DNA from: JAWXBR01 sp034440235
GTDB lineage: Bacteria; Bacteroidota; Ignavibacteria; Kapaibacteriales; Kapaibacteriaceae
NCBI GenBank assembly: GCA_034440235.1
Contig: JAWXBR010000015.1
Span: 1 to 53,237 of the forward strand
Reading direction: 5' to 3'
Length of the DNA stretch: 53,237 nucleotides
The notes beneath the pieces were generated by a model. That model was not told where the DNA came from, did no database searches, and saw only the letters and a program-made list of their open reading frames with translations. The translations under genes were made by a program, and so were the position numbers. This document shows positions 1 to 7,576 of the stretch, piece after piece (position 1 is the first letter of the stretch; the number at the start of each line of letters is the position of its first letter).

Positions 1-1982
1 TCAACATAAATTGGATAATACATTGTAGGACGATCTTCTTTCTTATCTCCTGTGCCAGACCTAATGAAATTCGCCCAAGCAAATTTACCTTCGTCATCCT
101 TTTCAGGATATCTATCCAATCTCTTTTCAGTAATTTCTAATGATTGGGGTATTGCTAAATTTGATTTCCCAAAAAAAAGTGCGTATTCATGTGCTGGTGA
201 AAACTTACCCTTTGTTTTCCGACCTGCTGGATTTGAACGGACGGATACTATACCCACTTCTTTTGAAAAGTATTCTTCAAGTATTTTTCTTAAACCAAGA
301 ACTTCAACATCATCAATAGCAACACAAATCATTGAATCATTGCTTAAAAGATTTTCTGCCAATCTAATTCTTTGATCAATCAGCGAAAGGAAAGATGAGG
401 ATTTATAGTTGTTTTTATAAATGATTGCGGACGCATCTGTATTGTATGGCGGGTCAACATATATTGGATTTATTTTTGAAGAATACAAATCCTGTATTAA
501 TTGTAAACCATGATAATTGTCTGACCTATGAAGAAAACCATCAAGACTTTCGTGTATATCAATTTTTGAGGCAAGCGTATTTAATAACTCGCTTTTAAAT
601 ATTGGATTGAAATGCTTTGTATCAATAGACAACTTTCTCCAAGTGTGCAAATCTGCTTTTAAAGATTCGATGGTAAGATTTTTAGGGACATTTCCTTTAC
701 CAAAAAGCTCTATCCATTCAGCCACCTGATTTTCATTCTTAATCACTTCTTCCAGAATGAGTTTAGCCGCTTCTTGTCCAACATACTCTGCCAATCGGTC
801 AATGGTAATCACCCATTCGGTGCTGAGTACAAATTTCTTTTTCTCCCACAGTTTCTTTTGAAATTCTTCTATCTGGCTGACAAACTCAATAATGGTATCT
901 GCAATAGACTTGAATACTTTGATGGTTTTGATGCGGTGTTTGAGGCTGTCGAAGTAACCTTCTGTTTCACTCACATAAAGGTCATCTACAGCTATCAGTT
1001 CAGACTTTATATAATAGTCCAATTCCCGCTGAAAAAAGCCTTTCAGGTTTTTATGAATGAAGAAGTCGTATTTATTTTTACGGGTGTAGTGTTGTAGTTT
1101 ATTAAGCAGTAAAGCCTTGCCATCTTTGTCGGTTTTCCAAAGCTCTGCGAGATTTACATTTTTCACGAAGTCGGTTTTGATTAGTTCAAAAGCCTGTTCG
1201 TCCAATACATCTTGTTTATTATTTCCTTTTATGTTCTTTTTTTCTTCTTCTTTCAATGGGCGATACTCAAAAAAGAAGGTGCTTTCTTCAACTCCAATTT
1301 TTGCTTCTTTTTCAGCCACTATGAAAAAGTTGGGTTCGTCAGCTTTCACGTTACCCTGCTCTATCTGTGCAGCTGTGAGTTTACAGTTCACAACCATCGT
1401 TCCCAATGCAGTTGGGATTTTAAAAGCATATTGCTGAAAGGTCTCAGAAGATTTTATATAGTACTGGTCATGGTTTGCCCAGTGAAAATGGGTTTCTTCT
1501 CCGTTATACGGCACTACATATTTTTCATTTTTCCCAAACCTGCGTTTGCTTATAAAATCGCCCTTGTCGTAATAGCGTGAAAAGAAAAGTGTAAGGTGGT
1601 TGTAAATTTGGTTTTCGGTCTCTACAGATACTTTTGCTTCAGTTGATTTTCCTTGCAATTCAAGGTATTGATTGATTTTGTCCTTGCCGAATTTCTCAAG
1701 CGTTTTCTTTTCGGTTTCGTCTGCTTTTAGCCATCCATCAATGATGCTGTCTTTTTCTAGTTCAGCCAATTGCTCTTTTACCTTTTCGGCTTCTTCAGAA
1801 GAAAGTGTTTGCAATTGCTCCTTTACTTTATCAACCAAAAGGTTTTCGATAAAATCTTTGATTTCTTTACGCTTGTAATGCAGGATTTTATACACCCCAA
1901 AATCCAAATCCTGGGAGTCAAATTGAAAAAGTTCGTTTAAAAAACCTTTTAGTTGGTCTATGGGAGCGATATTATTAGCCAT
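1..1982 (-). CDS. Type III-style (beta-class) adenine DNA methyltransferase, 3' end outside window
   Basis: The minus-strand frame is open from the ATG at 1982 to the window edge, about 660 codons, so the C-terminus is missing. Around residue 510 it contains IYVDPPYNT, the DPPY motif IV of N6-adenine/N4-cytosine methyltransferases. It is followed by a HEYALFF stretch typical of Mod subunits of Type III restriction systems. In beta-class enzymes motif IV precedes the SAM-binding FxGxG motif, which would lie beyond position 1. The long N-terminal half is charged and helical. The start is fixed by the preceding gene, whose TAA directly abuts this ATG, implying translational coupling. Base composition is clearly more AT-rich than the rest of the window, which suggests transfer. 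A Res (helicase/nuclease) partner would be expected downstream, outside the window. An orphan or Type II/IIG-like methylase cannot be excluded. Confidence 0.8.
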   Translation of the reverse strand, partial: MANNIAPIDQLKGFLNELFQFDSQDLDFGVYKILHYKRKEIKDFIENLLVDKVKEQLQTLSSEEAEKVKEQLAELEKDSIIDGWLKADETEKKTLEKFGKDKINQYLELQGKSTEAKVSVETENQIYNHLTLFFSRYYDKGDFISKRRFGKNEKYVVPYNGEETHFHWANHDQYYIKSSETFQQYAFKIPTALGTMVVNCKLTAAQIEQGNVKADEPNFFIVAEKEAKIGVEESTFFFEYRPLKEEEKKNIKGNNKQDVLDEQAFELIKTDFVKNVNLAELWKTDKDGKALLLNKLQHYTRKNKYDFFIHKNLKGFFQRELDYYIKSELIAVDDLYVSETEGYFDSLKHRIKTIKVFKSIADTIIEFVSQIEEFQKKLWEKKKFVLSTEWVITIDRLAEYVGQEAAKLILEEVIKNENQVAEWIELFGKGNVPKNLTIESLKADLHTWRKLSIDTKHFNPIFKSELLNTLASKIDIHESLDGFLHRSDNYHGLQLIQDLYSSKINPIYVDPPYNTDASAIIYKNNYKSSSFLSLIDQRIRLAENLLSNDSMICVAIDDVEVLGLRKILEEYFSKEVGIVSVRSNPAGRKTKGKFSPAHEYALFFGKSNLAIPQSLEITEKRLDRYPEKDDEGKFAWANFIRSGTGDKKEDRPTMYYPIYV

Positions 1983-2186
1983 TTATTTCTTGTCTTTTTT
2001 AAGTTCAACCAGTAAGTCTTTAACTTCCACGTCTAGGATTTTTGCAATTTCATAAAGCACTTCAAGTCTCGGTTGCTGTCGGTTTTGCACATATCCGTTA
2101 ACCATGTTATAGCTTTTGCCAAGCTGTTCAGCTAACCAAGTCTGTTTAATTCCTTTTTCTTCAAGTACTTCTTTTATTCTGTTCAT
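1983..2186 (-). CDS. Cro/C1-type HTH regulator, controller-like
   Basis: A 67-aa protein made almost entirely of an XRE/Cro-C1 helix-turn-helix domain. The recognition region is WLAEQLGKSYNMVNGYVQN, followed by the usual scaffold helices (LEVLYEIAKILDV) and a lysine-rich tail. It is the first gene of a two-gene unit, and its stop codon touches the start of the methyltransferase. Small HTH proteins placed directly before restriction-modification genes often act as controller (C) proteins that time methylase and nuclease expression. That role here is inferred from position. It shares the AT-rich composition of the methylase gene. Confidence 0.85.
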   Translation of the reverse strand: MNRIKEVLEEKGIKQTWLAEQLGKSYNMVNGYVQNRQQPRLEVLYEIAKILDVEVKDLLVELKKDKK

Positions 2187-2280
2187 GTCGTCAAAGAGTC
2201 AGGCCGCTAAAATAGGTTTTAATTTTTGAATATATCGTCTTTCAATATAAAAAGTGTTTGAATTATCGTCGTACTGTCTG

Positions 2281-2380
2281 TCCGTGCGTTGGCAAAAAAT
2301 AGCTCTTTTGGTTTTTTTGAAGCGCTGGCTCGTGTGTCGGCAAAAACCAAATGTGCCATTTGTGCGGTGGGTTTTTAGCA
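2281..2380. repeat. AT-rich intergenic repeat with hairpins
   Basis: Two similar units follow one another: TTGGCAAAAAATAG (2290-2303) and TCGGCAAAAACCAA (2337-2350). Each is followed by a run of T preceded by GG. The second unit holds a perfect 6-bp hairpin, CAAATG/CATTTG (2348-2353 with 2357-2362, loop TGC). AAAAACC (2342-2348) can also pair with either flanking GGTTTTT block. The spurious minus-strand translation (KTHRTNGTFGFC...) resembles what I remember from intergenic repeats of Bacteroidetes genomes, so this may be a dispersed family. That memory is not verified. No protein-coding role is proposed. Confidence 0.45.
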
Positions 2381-2383
2381 TGT

Positions 2384-2480
2384 GCCCTAACTCACTTATA
2401 ATCCCAACATCTTCTCTCTTATACAACACATTTGTGTTGGATAAGCCTGACAAAGTAGGGAATTATTTTCGAGGTTAGGC
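2384..2480. repeat. 97-nt imperfect palindrome resembling an integron attC site
   Basis: The outer arms GCC(C)TAAC(T)C at 2384-2393 and GAGGTTAGGC at 2471-2480 pair with one-base bulges. Further in, ATAAT (2398-2402) pairs with ATTAT (2462-2466), CCC (2403-2405) with GGG (2458-2460), and CTTAT (2418-2422) with ATAAG (2441-2445). The core is a perfect CAACACA/TGTGTTG (2424-2430 with 2433-2439). The right end, GTTAGGC, fits the attC R' consensus GTTRRRY. The left end, CCCTAAC, misses RYYYAAC by its first base. Length and extrahelical bases fit attC geometry. The switch from AT-rich to normal composition falls at its right end. No integrase gene is present. A strong terminator-like or replication hairpin is the alternative. 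Confidence 0.4.
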
Positions 2481-2855
2481 TTCATAGATCGTCATGGAGT
2501 CATCGGAGGTTTTGGCGCGCTTGCTTGCCCATGTGGATGTAGAATTCAGTAGGCCAACTACTCTTGTGATTCGCACGAACCGGGTTGAATGGAATCGGTC
2601 ACTCGTTCCGGTGCAAAGTTAGTAAACATCTCTTTCTAACGCTGACTCTATTTGAGTGGCAATAGCAGTGGACGATGAGGCCGCATGTCTGCTGCGTGAT
2701 CACTCTTTGTATGTATCCGCTTCCATCGCTGTGACAGCACTTCGGCATCCTTGTTCGTGGAAAGGATTTCAGCGCCCAGAACTACACGCCAGTACGTCGC
2801 AACGAATATGCCACGGGGTGTTCTTGCGCAATGGTGCCTCCAGAACAAGACGCAC
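2481..2855. other. Unrecognised junction between AT-rich island and broken hsdM
   Basis: This stretch has normal composition and no convincing gene. On the minus strand it lies directly downstream of the point where hsdM homology stops. None of the three minus frames continues the expected HsdM C-terminus or shows HsdS target-recognition sequence. All are interrupted by stops (for example in 2520-2740). It is most simply debris left by a rearrangement that replaced the 3' end of hsdM and the rest of a Type I operon. Confidence 0.4.
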
Positions 2856-4127
2856 CTATAAACGATGCGCAGGTCCGAAGCTGCCTGTGTGCCGAGCGTC
2901 GATGAAGAGGACGGTGTCTGCACGTTCCGTTCCCGCTTTGCCTTTGTCGAAGAACCAGAGTGTGCATGGCAGCGTGACGGTGTAGAACATGTTCGGCCCA
3001 ACTGCGACGATTACGTCAACAGCGTGCGCTTCGATGATCTTCTGACGTATGTCTTGTTCTGACGAACGCGCATCGGATGCGGAGTTCGCCATAACGAAGC
3101 CCCCTCGGCCTCCGAGACCCTTACCAGCGACGGGGTTTTTGAGTGCGGAGTAGAAGAGCTGGATCCACAGGTAGTTGGCGTTGTCGGTGCGTGGCAGACC
3201 GAATGGGAAACGGCGGTTTGGGCCTACGCTGTCGGCGAGGCGTTCTTTGTCGACGGCGCTGACGTTGAATGGCGGATTTGCGAGGACGAAATCGAACGCG
3301 CCTGTGCTCGATTGTAAATCTTCGTAGTAAGCATTCCCCTGCTTTATCTCGCCTTCGAGTCCGTGCACGGCAAGGTTCATGCGCGCCAACCGCACGGTTG
3401 CATCAACACGTTCTTGTCCGTGTACCGACAATTCTTTTGAGGGGTCTTTTTTGTGTGCGCTAACAAACCGCGCGCTCTGCACAAACATTCCGCCGCTACC
3501 GCATGCAGGGTCGAGGATACGTCCGTGAAAAGGTTCGAGTATCTCCACCATCAGCTTCACAATACTCGTCGGCGTATAGAACTCGCCACCCTTTTGTCCC
3601 TCGCTCATGGCAAACGTGCCAAGGAAGTACTCGTAAATCTTACCGAACGAATCGCCACCCAACGTTGCAGGAATAGTTGAAATGGTTTTCAGCAATTCTG
3701 CAAGTAAGCGTGCATCGAAAATCTGATAACCCTTCGGCAGTACACCTGACATGTGCGGATTATCCTTCTCGATGGTGCGCATGGCATCGTTAACGGTATT
3801 GCCAAGGTTCGTCGCTTCGGGCTGGTTGAGTAGGTAATCGAACCGCGCCGTTTCATTCAAGTACAGAATGCCGTCAGCATGATACGCGGTCGCGTCGTCG
3901 ACGCGAGAACCACGTCGCGACGAACCCGTCGCTTCTTTTTCGAGCTTCGTGCGTTGTGCAGCGAAGCGTACTTCCGCGAATCGTAGGAAGATTAGTCCAA
4001 GCACCGGCTCGGAATACTCCGACTGTTTAAGTCCGGCCCCAGCCCACAGCTGATTCGCTGCATCCCACAGCCTCTTCTCTAACAATGCGTTGTCGGTGTC
4101 CTTCTCCGACGGTGCTATCCACTTCAT
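2856..4127 (-). pseudogene. hsdM: Type I restriction-modification methylase subunit HsdM, 3'-truncated
   Basis: The 423-aa frame opens with the HsdM N-terminal domain (NALLEKRLWDAANQLW...). It then has the catalytic N6-methyltransferase domain with the SAM-binding DPACGSGG at residues 206-213 and catalytic NPPF at 284-287. It also carries the GEFYTP and LPRTDNANYLW segments typical of the family. Recognisable homology stops at FIDARH (about residue 413, near position 2889). The expected extension (about 70-120 residues in usual HsdM) is replaced by unrelated sequence and a premature stop. No hsdS or hsdR gene is in the window. HsdM with HsdS and HsdR methylates or cuts DNA at bipartite sites. 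Without specificity and nuclease subunits, and with its own C-terminus lost, this copy is probably inactive. The start is the only ATG before the conserved N-terminus. Confidence 0.8.
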
Positions 4128-4634
4128 GCAATCATTTCCCAGAGCGTGTTACATCGAGATATGCGGACGAACTGCAATGATAGGGCAATTCCAGAACCCG
4201 TGACATGCCCGAAAGTGGGTATTCGGTGCGGATAGCATCTGATTCGTACGAATACTGCTTCGGAACCGAACAAAGTTCGCGATTGGGCGTGCTAAACGCA
4301 TAAATCCGTCGAATTGAAAACCCTAGCAGACCCCTATTGTTAGGACAGAAATTCCTGTAGTTGCCGTTCAAAGACTTGGCATGTATTCATCGGAATGCCC
4401 ACACCACCAACGGCACGAAAAGGAACTCGGTGAACATCAGTTTACCGGCTGCAATTCCGCTGTGTGCTCTCGCTGACCGTACGCCGAACCTCTTCACGGC
4501 GAAGCAGATACAGCTTCGGTGCTCGCCTACCTCGTCTAAAAGCTGCAGAGGATCACTGTAAATATGACCAGCTGCTGAAGGGAGATACTGCTGATAGCCT
4601 GTTAACAATTGTACAGTGAATGCGAGCTGTGAAA
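4128..4634. other. Intergenic region without a supported gene
   Basis: About 500 bp upstream of hsdM. The only sizeable minus-strand frame (4387-4608, 73 codons) ends in a hydrophobic stretch but has no recognisable domain or convincing ribosome site. I left it out as a gene. A promoter for hsdM should lie in the left part, but no clear consensus was seen. Confidence 0.4.
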
Positions 4635-4662
4635 GGGTCTGTCAGTGCATTCTAACAGACCC
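4635..4662 (-). terminator. Probable intrinsic terminator after small secreted protein
   Basis: GGGTCTGT (4635-4642) and ACAGACCC (4655-4662) form a perfect 8-bp stem with a 12-nt loop. It lies 22 bp downstream of the stop of the 53-aa minus-strand gene. In that direction the stem is followed by TTTC, a weak U-tract, so termination efficiency is uncertain. Confidence 0.5.
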
Positions 4663-4684
4663 GAAACATAGAAATCAACAAGTC

Positions 4685-4846
4685 TTACTCTACGATGACG
4701 GAGGCCGTACGCAAAATCGTGCCGTTACTCATTCCAGCCACTACCATGGGTGAGCAACTGGGCCAGTTGGGGAACGTTGCTGGAATTTGAGCTATTGCAC
4801 GAGAAGCCAGCAATACCAAGAAAACAGCCGATAGCAGCTTAGACAT
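4685..4846 (-). CDS. Small secreted protein, 53 aa, unknown function
   Basis: Begins MSKLLSAVFLVLLASRAIAQ, a textbook signal peptide with a probable cut after A-x-A before Q. That leaves a mature peptide of only about 34 residues (IPATFPNWPSCSPMVV...), with one cysteine and no recognisable domain. A purine-rich GGGGG lies about 5-9 nt before the ATG and supports the start. It sits 53 bp after the stop of the exported protein at 4900-5727, on the same strand, with a terminator hairpin behind it. The two probably form an operon. It could be a decayed remnant of a larger exported protein. Confidence 0.6.
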   Translation of the reverse strand: MSKLLSAVFLVLLASRAIAQIPATFPNWPSCSPMVVAGMSNGTILRTASVIVE

Positions 4847-4899
4847 TTCGACCCCCACTAAAGAATTTGAAATAGGTCCCGAATAAGTTTCTTAAGCAT

Positions 4900-5727
4900 C
4901 TACTCAACAAGAACTCTGAAGCGTCTACCCGAACTAGAGCTACCAGAAAACGCGACCACATATATGCCCTTGGGTAAGCTAGTAAGATCGACGAAGCCAG
5001 TAGTGGAACACGACGTTGATAAGACTAGATTCCCACGGAGATTGTAAACCTGAATCGCTGTATCACTAAGAACGTTTGGTATGCGAAAAATGCCTTTGTC
5101 TATTCGAGCAAGGGAATCCACCAAGGTAGTCTCCGTCACAACATTCACTGGTCGTGGGTCACCGTGATATACTCCATTGATCACGGCACCAAGAAGACGG
5201 TAACTCTCCTCACCGTGGTTCAGGTCGCGAGTAAGAACGAGCCCAAACGTATCTATAACGAAATTCTCAAAAATCGGCACCCACTCACCGAGGTAAAGAC
5301 TCAGTGTTACGAAACGTTTTGCGTTACGATCTTTACCCAGAACATCAATAACCTCATCGCCGGTAAAAATTATGCTGTCTGAACTCTGGTTACTACTTGA
5401 CAACTTCCATCTGCTTCCAAGCTCGGCACATAAGCGAAAACTGTTTGTTGGGAATGAGCGATCAGGATTAGGCCGATAGACGTAGCCCTCGGTGGTAACC
5501 TTCCAAGCAAGTCCCTCACTATTGTCCTCGCCACGAATGAAGATATAGTGTGAGCCATCCTCACCGACTGAGTCCCTTGAGAGGGTAATTGTACCCCAGA
5601 CATTATAATTGGGACGTGAGCCTACGATGTACTTGTCGCCAGGTTTTCCCATGAATATGCGGTTACACTGTGCCCCCGCGTCCAGAAAGACGACCAATAA
5701 AAAGTACAGGACTAAACAGATCCGCAT
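4900..5727 (-). CDS. Exported protein with type IX secretion-like C-terminal domain
   Basis: A 275-aa protein starting MRICLVLYFLLVVFLDAGAQ, a signal peptide ending at a typical GAQ. The middle has no domain I recognise. It is beta-rich, with several short strands around an NHGEES segment. The last about 70 residues (IQVYNLRGNLVLSTS, LPKGIYVVAFSG, RRFRVLVE) match the type A sorting domain that directs proteins through the type IX system to the cell surface. The frame is open a further ten codons upstream, but those codons lie inside the inverted repeat of an IS21 remnant, so the ATG at 5727 is preferred. The IS end lies only about 21 bp upstream and must have replaced the native promoter, so expression may be altered. 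Confidence 0.75.
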   Translation of the reverse strand: MRICLVLYFLLVVFLDAGAQCNRIFMGKPGDKYIVGSRPNYNVWGTITLSRDSVGEDGSHYIFIRGEDNSEGLAWKVTTEGYVYRPNPDRSFPTNSFRLCAELGSRWKLSSSNQSSDSIIFTGDEVIDVLGKDRNAKRFVTLSLYLGEWVPIFENFVIDTFGLVLTRDLNHGEESYRLLGAVINGVYHGDPRPVNVVTETTLVDSLARIDKGIFRIPNVLSDTAIQVYNLRGNLVLSTSCSTTGFVDLTSLPKGIYVVAFSGSSSSGRRFRVLVE

Positions 5728-5856
5728 GAAAATTCCAGAACGCTCGTGTGGACACACCGGGGAAGATGCCCCCCCCTACACCGAAGCAACGTGACAGTTT
5801 GAAATTCTGCCAGAACACTCGTTCATTGTCTGCCAGCAGTTGTAAAAAACAGTTGT

Positions 5857-6040
5857 TTAGGAATGCATGGTTTCGAGATCGGCGTTGGCTTTCTTCTTGA
5901 GCGATTCACCCCGGAGTTCCAGCAGGTGAGCACCATAGATGAGGCGGTCCAAAATAGCATCAGCGACCGTTCTTTCGGCTGCCAATCGATGATCAGTGCG
6001 AGGGTCGATCTGGTGTCGGTTTGCTCAAGTGCGAGGCGTC
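5857..6040 (-). pseudogene. istB: IstB helper ATPase, C-terminal remnant
   Basis: The minus frame ending at the TAA at 5857-5859 reads ADAILDRLIYGAHLLELRGE followed by SLKKKANADLETMHS. This is the characteristic C-terminus of IstB, the ATP-binding helper of IS21 transposition. Upstream, the preceding TRSTLALI segment of IstB is in a different frame, so there is a frameshift near 5985-6000. The Walker motifs and N-terminus are absent. The upstream limit is approximate. Confidence 0.7.
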
Positions 6041-6057
6041 AGTCTGCTCCGGCGAAG

Positions 6058-6128
6058 CCTGTCAGCTTCGTCCGCCGCAACCTGTCACTTTCGTCCGCCA
6101 CATACCTGTCACATTCGTCCGCCGCAAG
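6058..6128. repeat. Three tandem ~24-bp repeats of an IS21-type end
   Basis: Three copies of the pattern CCTGTCA(C/G)(N)TTCGTCCGCC start at 6058, 6081 and 6105. The spacers are 23 and 24 bp. On the minus strand they read GGCGGACGAA(N)GTGACAGG. IS21-family left ends carry such repeats as IstA binding sites. They sit between the terminal inverted repeat (6142-6153) and the istB remnant, consistent with deletion of the transposase genes between end and helper. Confidence 0.7.
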
Positions 6129-6257
6129 GGGGGACATTACTCCGGTGTGTCCAATTGTGACGCGGGGAGAGGTGTGTAACAGAGTGGCGGCTCTTCCGCC
6201 CTACCCGAGCCAATTGCGTAATTTGATCTCGAACCAAAACTACAAGGATCTCGCTGT

Positions 6258-6788
6258 ATGCGCACCACACTACTTGCACTATTCGTTCTTGCCATCGTGC
6301 CGTTTGCGGCAACGGCTCAGACCGATACTCTTAAGCCCCCTACCGCGACGGCAACTTCATCGAATACGTTGGCATCGGAGTTAGATGACGAGAATTTTTT
6401 TGGTGTTGGTTTGCAGGTGGGCCTTGCAACTGGTAGCGGTGTGACGGTAAGGTACTCCCTGGCCAATCGGTTTGTTTTTGAGGTGAACGGCATCTACTTG
6501 GCAATCAACGACCCACTGTGGACGGTTGGATTCGAAGGACAATACCGTTTAAATACCACTACGAATTCGAGTCTGTACGCGCTCGCAGGAGCAGGTTTCT
6601 ACCACGCCGCAAAGGGCGACACGAATAAACTTGATGCACCAATACGAGCTGGCATTGGTGTTGGCTATGAATGGTTCATCAGCAGAAATTTCTCTCTAGC
6701 AATCGAACTGCCGATAACGATCTTCATACAGGATGAGATTGCAGTACTCCCCTTGCCACAACTGCAGGTGATCTATTATTTTAAATGA
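6258..6788 (+). CDS. Outer-membrane beta-barrel-like protein
   Basis: A 176-aa protein with a signal peptide (MRTTLLALFVLAIVPFAATA, followed by Q) and a short Thr/Pro-rich linker. The rest is a glycine- and aromatic-rich series of alternating strands: FFGVGLQVGLATGSGVTVRY, LYALAGAGFYHAAKG, RAGIGVGYEWFI. It ends LQVIYYFK, with a terminal aromatic-rich strand as in small eight-stranded outer-membrane barrels (OmpW/OmpX-like porin families). No enzyme motif is visible. An AAGGAT purine stretch lies about 10 nt before the ATG. It starts about 105 bp beyond the end of the IS21 remnant. A role in the outer membrane is inferred; the exact function is unknown. Confidence 0.7.
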   Translation: MRTTLLALFVLAIVPFAATAQTDTLKPPTATATSSNTLASELDDENFFGVGLQVGLATGSGVTVRYSLANRFVFEVNGIYLAINDPLWTVGFEGQYRLNTTTNSSLYALAGAGFYHAAKGDTNKLDAPIRAGIGVGYEWFISRNFSLAIELPITIFIQDEIAVLPLPQLQVIYYFK

Positions 6789-6827
6789 TGTGATGCGCGG
6801 GTAACTAACTCGGATAACGCATTGCAG

Positions 6828-7124
6828 TCATGGCTTTGGCGTCCGCGACTTCTTTGTCGTTACGCGCTTCTTCGCGCTCAGTCCTAGGTCTTGCAACTTG
6901 CGTCCTAGCACATCGACAGAGGCCGCCTTGCCGAGTCCGTCTTCGAGGCCCAAATTCACGAGTACCTGAAGGTAGGACCCAATTGCTACCGACGGACTCC
7001 CCTGTTCGATTCGGTGCACCGTAGTCTGCTCATCTTGTGCAGAACCTTGTGGTGCAGGATTGCTGTGCTGCGTGGACAAAGCCTGTTCCCTTGCTTGACA
7101 CTTCGTTGAGAGATGAGCGCCAAT
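6828..7124 (-). pseudogene. Degenerate XRE/HipB-like HTH regulator
   Basis: The minus frame reads IGAHLSTKCQAREQALST, then a scrambled stretch, then TTVHRIEQGSPSVAIGSYLQ and VLVNLGLEDGL. The flanks match XRE regulators of the type R..Q..LA..aGvs.sTvhRIEqG.psV. The segment where helices 2-3 should be (around 7030-7080) is out of register, as though two indels had occurred. The frame is also closed by a TAG just upstream and has no ATG. The C-terminus ends in a Lys/Arg-rich tail. HipB-like antitoxins usually precede hipA toxin genes, but no toxin is adjacent. It is most likely a remnant of a lost toxin-antitoxin pair. Confidence 0.55.
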
Positions 7125-7131
7125 CTATTGC

Positions 7132-7527
7132 TTACAACTTTTCCTTGCCTGTCCTATTTTCACTGAAGCAGTACATTACAGCGTCGGCTATCAGCCTATC
7201 GATTGCTTCCTTCCAAAGCCGTCTCTCGCCAACGACATACGTTTCAGTCTTTCCGTCATATGTAGTAATTGCAAGTCTAGTAGGAAATAGTCCAAGGATG
7301 TTGCGATACTTTACTTCTTTAATTTCTTCAATGTTTATTATCTGTCCGTGATTCTGAATGTTGAAGCCGTGGGACTTGAATTGAAGTTTGTCTGCCAGCA
7401 GGTAAAGTTTGCCGCCAACTGCTTCGCCATTAAGAAAATGATTAGCACCCCCTGAACGGATAATCGAGAGTGAAAGCACGAGTCCGAATGCTAGACCAGA
7501 TATAACTGAGTATTTCTTTTGTGTCAT
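7132..7527 (-). CDS. GRAM/PH-like domain protein
   Basis: A 131-aa protein with a weak N-terminal hydrophobic stretch, then NGEAVGGKLYLLADKLQFKS, HGFNIQNHGQIINIEEIKEV and FPTRLAITTYDGKTETYVVG. This matches the bacterial GRAM/PH-like fold: an initial 'GGKLYLT..RLLFKPH' strand pair, an 'I.I..I.eV' strand and a final helix starting with W. Such domains bind lipids or proteins in eukaryotes. Bacterial members are uncharacterised. It is the last gene of a minus-strand series (EEP to GRAM), 49 bp downstream of the preceding gene, and may be co-transcribed. Confidence 0.6.
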   Translation of the reverse strand: MTQKKYSVISGLAFGLVLSLSIIRSGGANHFLNGEAVGGKLYLLADKLQFKSHGFNIQNHGQIINIEEIKEVKYRNILGLFPTRLAITTYDGKTETYVVGERRLWKEAIDRLIADAVMYCFSENRTGKEKL

Positions 7528-7576
7528 TATTGATATCGCTTTTCGTGTGTTCGTTTCAAATCGGTACTGTAGCCCC

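Larger units (their letters stand above)
5749..6153. mobile_element. Internally deleted IS21-family element (405 bp) with terminal inverted repeats
   Basis: The outer ends match as inverted repeats: TGGACACACCGG begins at 5749, and its complement CCGGTGTGTCCA ends at 6153. Partial matching continues inward through a run of C (CCCCCCT). Inside lie the C-terminal codons of istB on the minus strand and three ~24-bp repeats near one end, as in IS21-family ends, where the transposase binds multiple internal repeats. Near the other end GTGACAG (5791-5797) may be a repeat of the same type in inverted orientation. A complete IS21 element is about 2-2.5 kb with istA and istB. Here istA and most of istB are gone. 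No clear target-site duplication was seen in the flanks. Confidence 0.7.

Noticed and set aside
2199..2453. 84-codon minus-strand gene ending in KLKPILAA
   Set aside because: It lies wholly within the hairpin-rich repeat region and its sequence is explained by the repeats; no ribosome site.
4387..4608. 73-codon hypothetical gene with hydrophobic end
   Set aside because: No ribosome site, no recognisable domain, and composition like non-coding DNA.
5863..6384. 173-codon plus-strand ORF
   Set aside because: It is the reverse strand of the IS21 remnant and runs into the barrel-protein gene in another frame.
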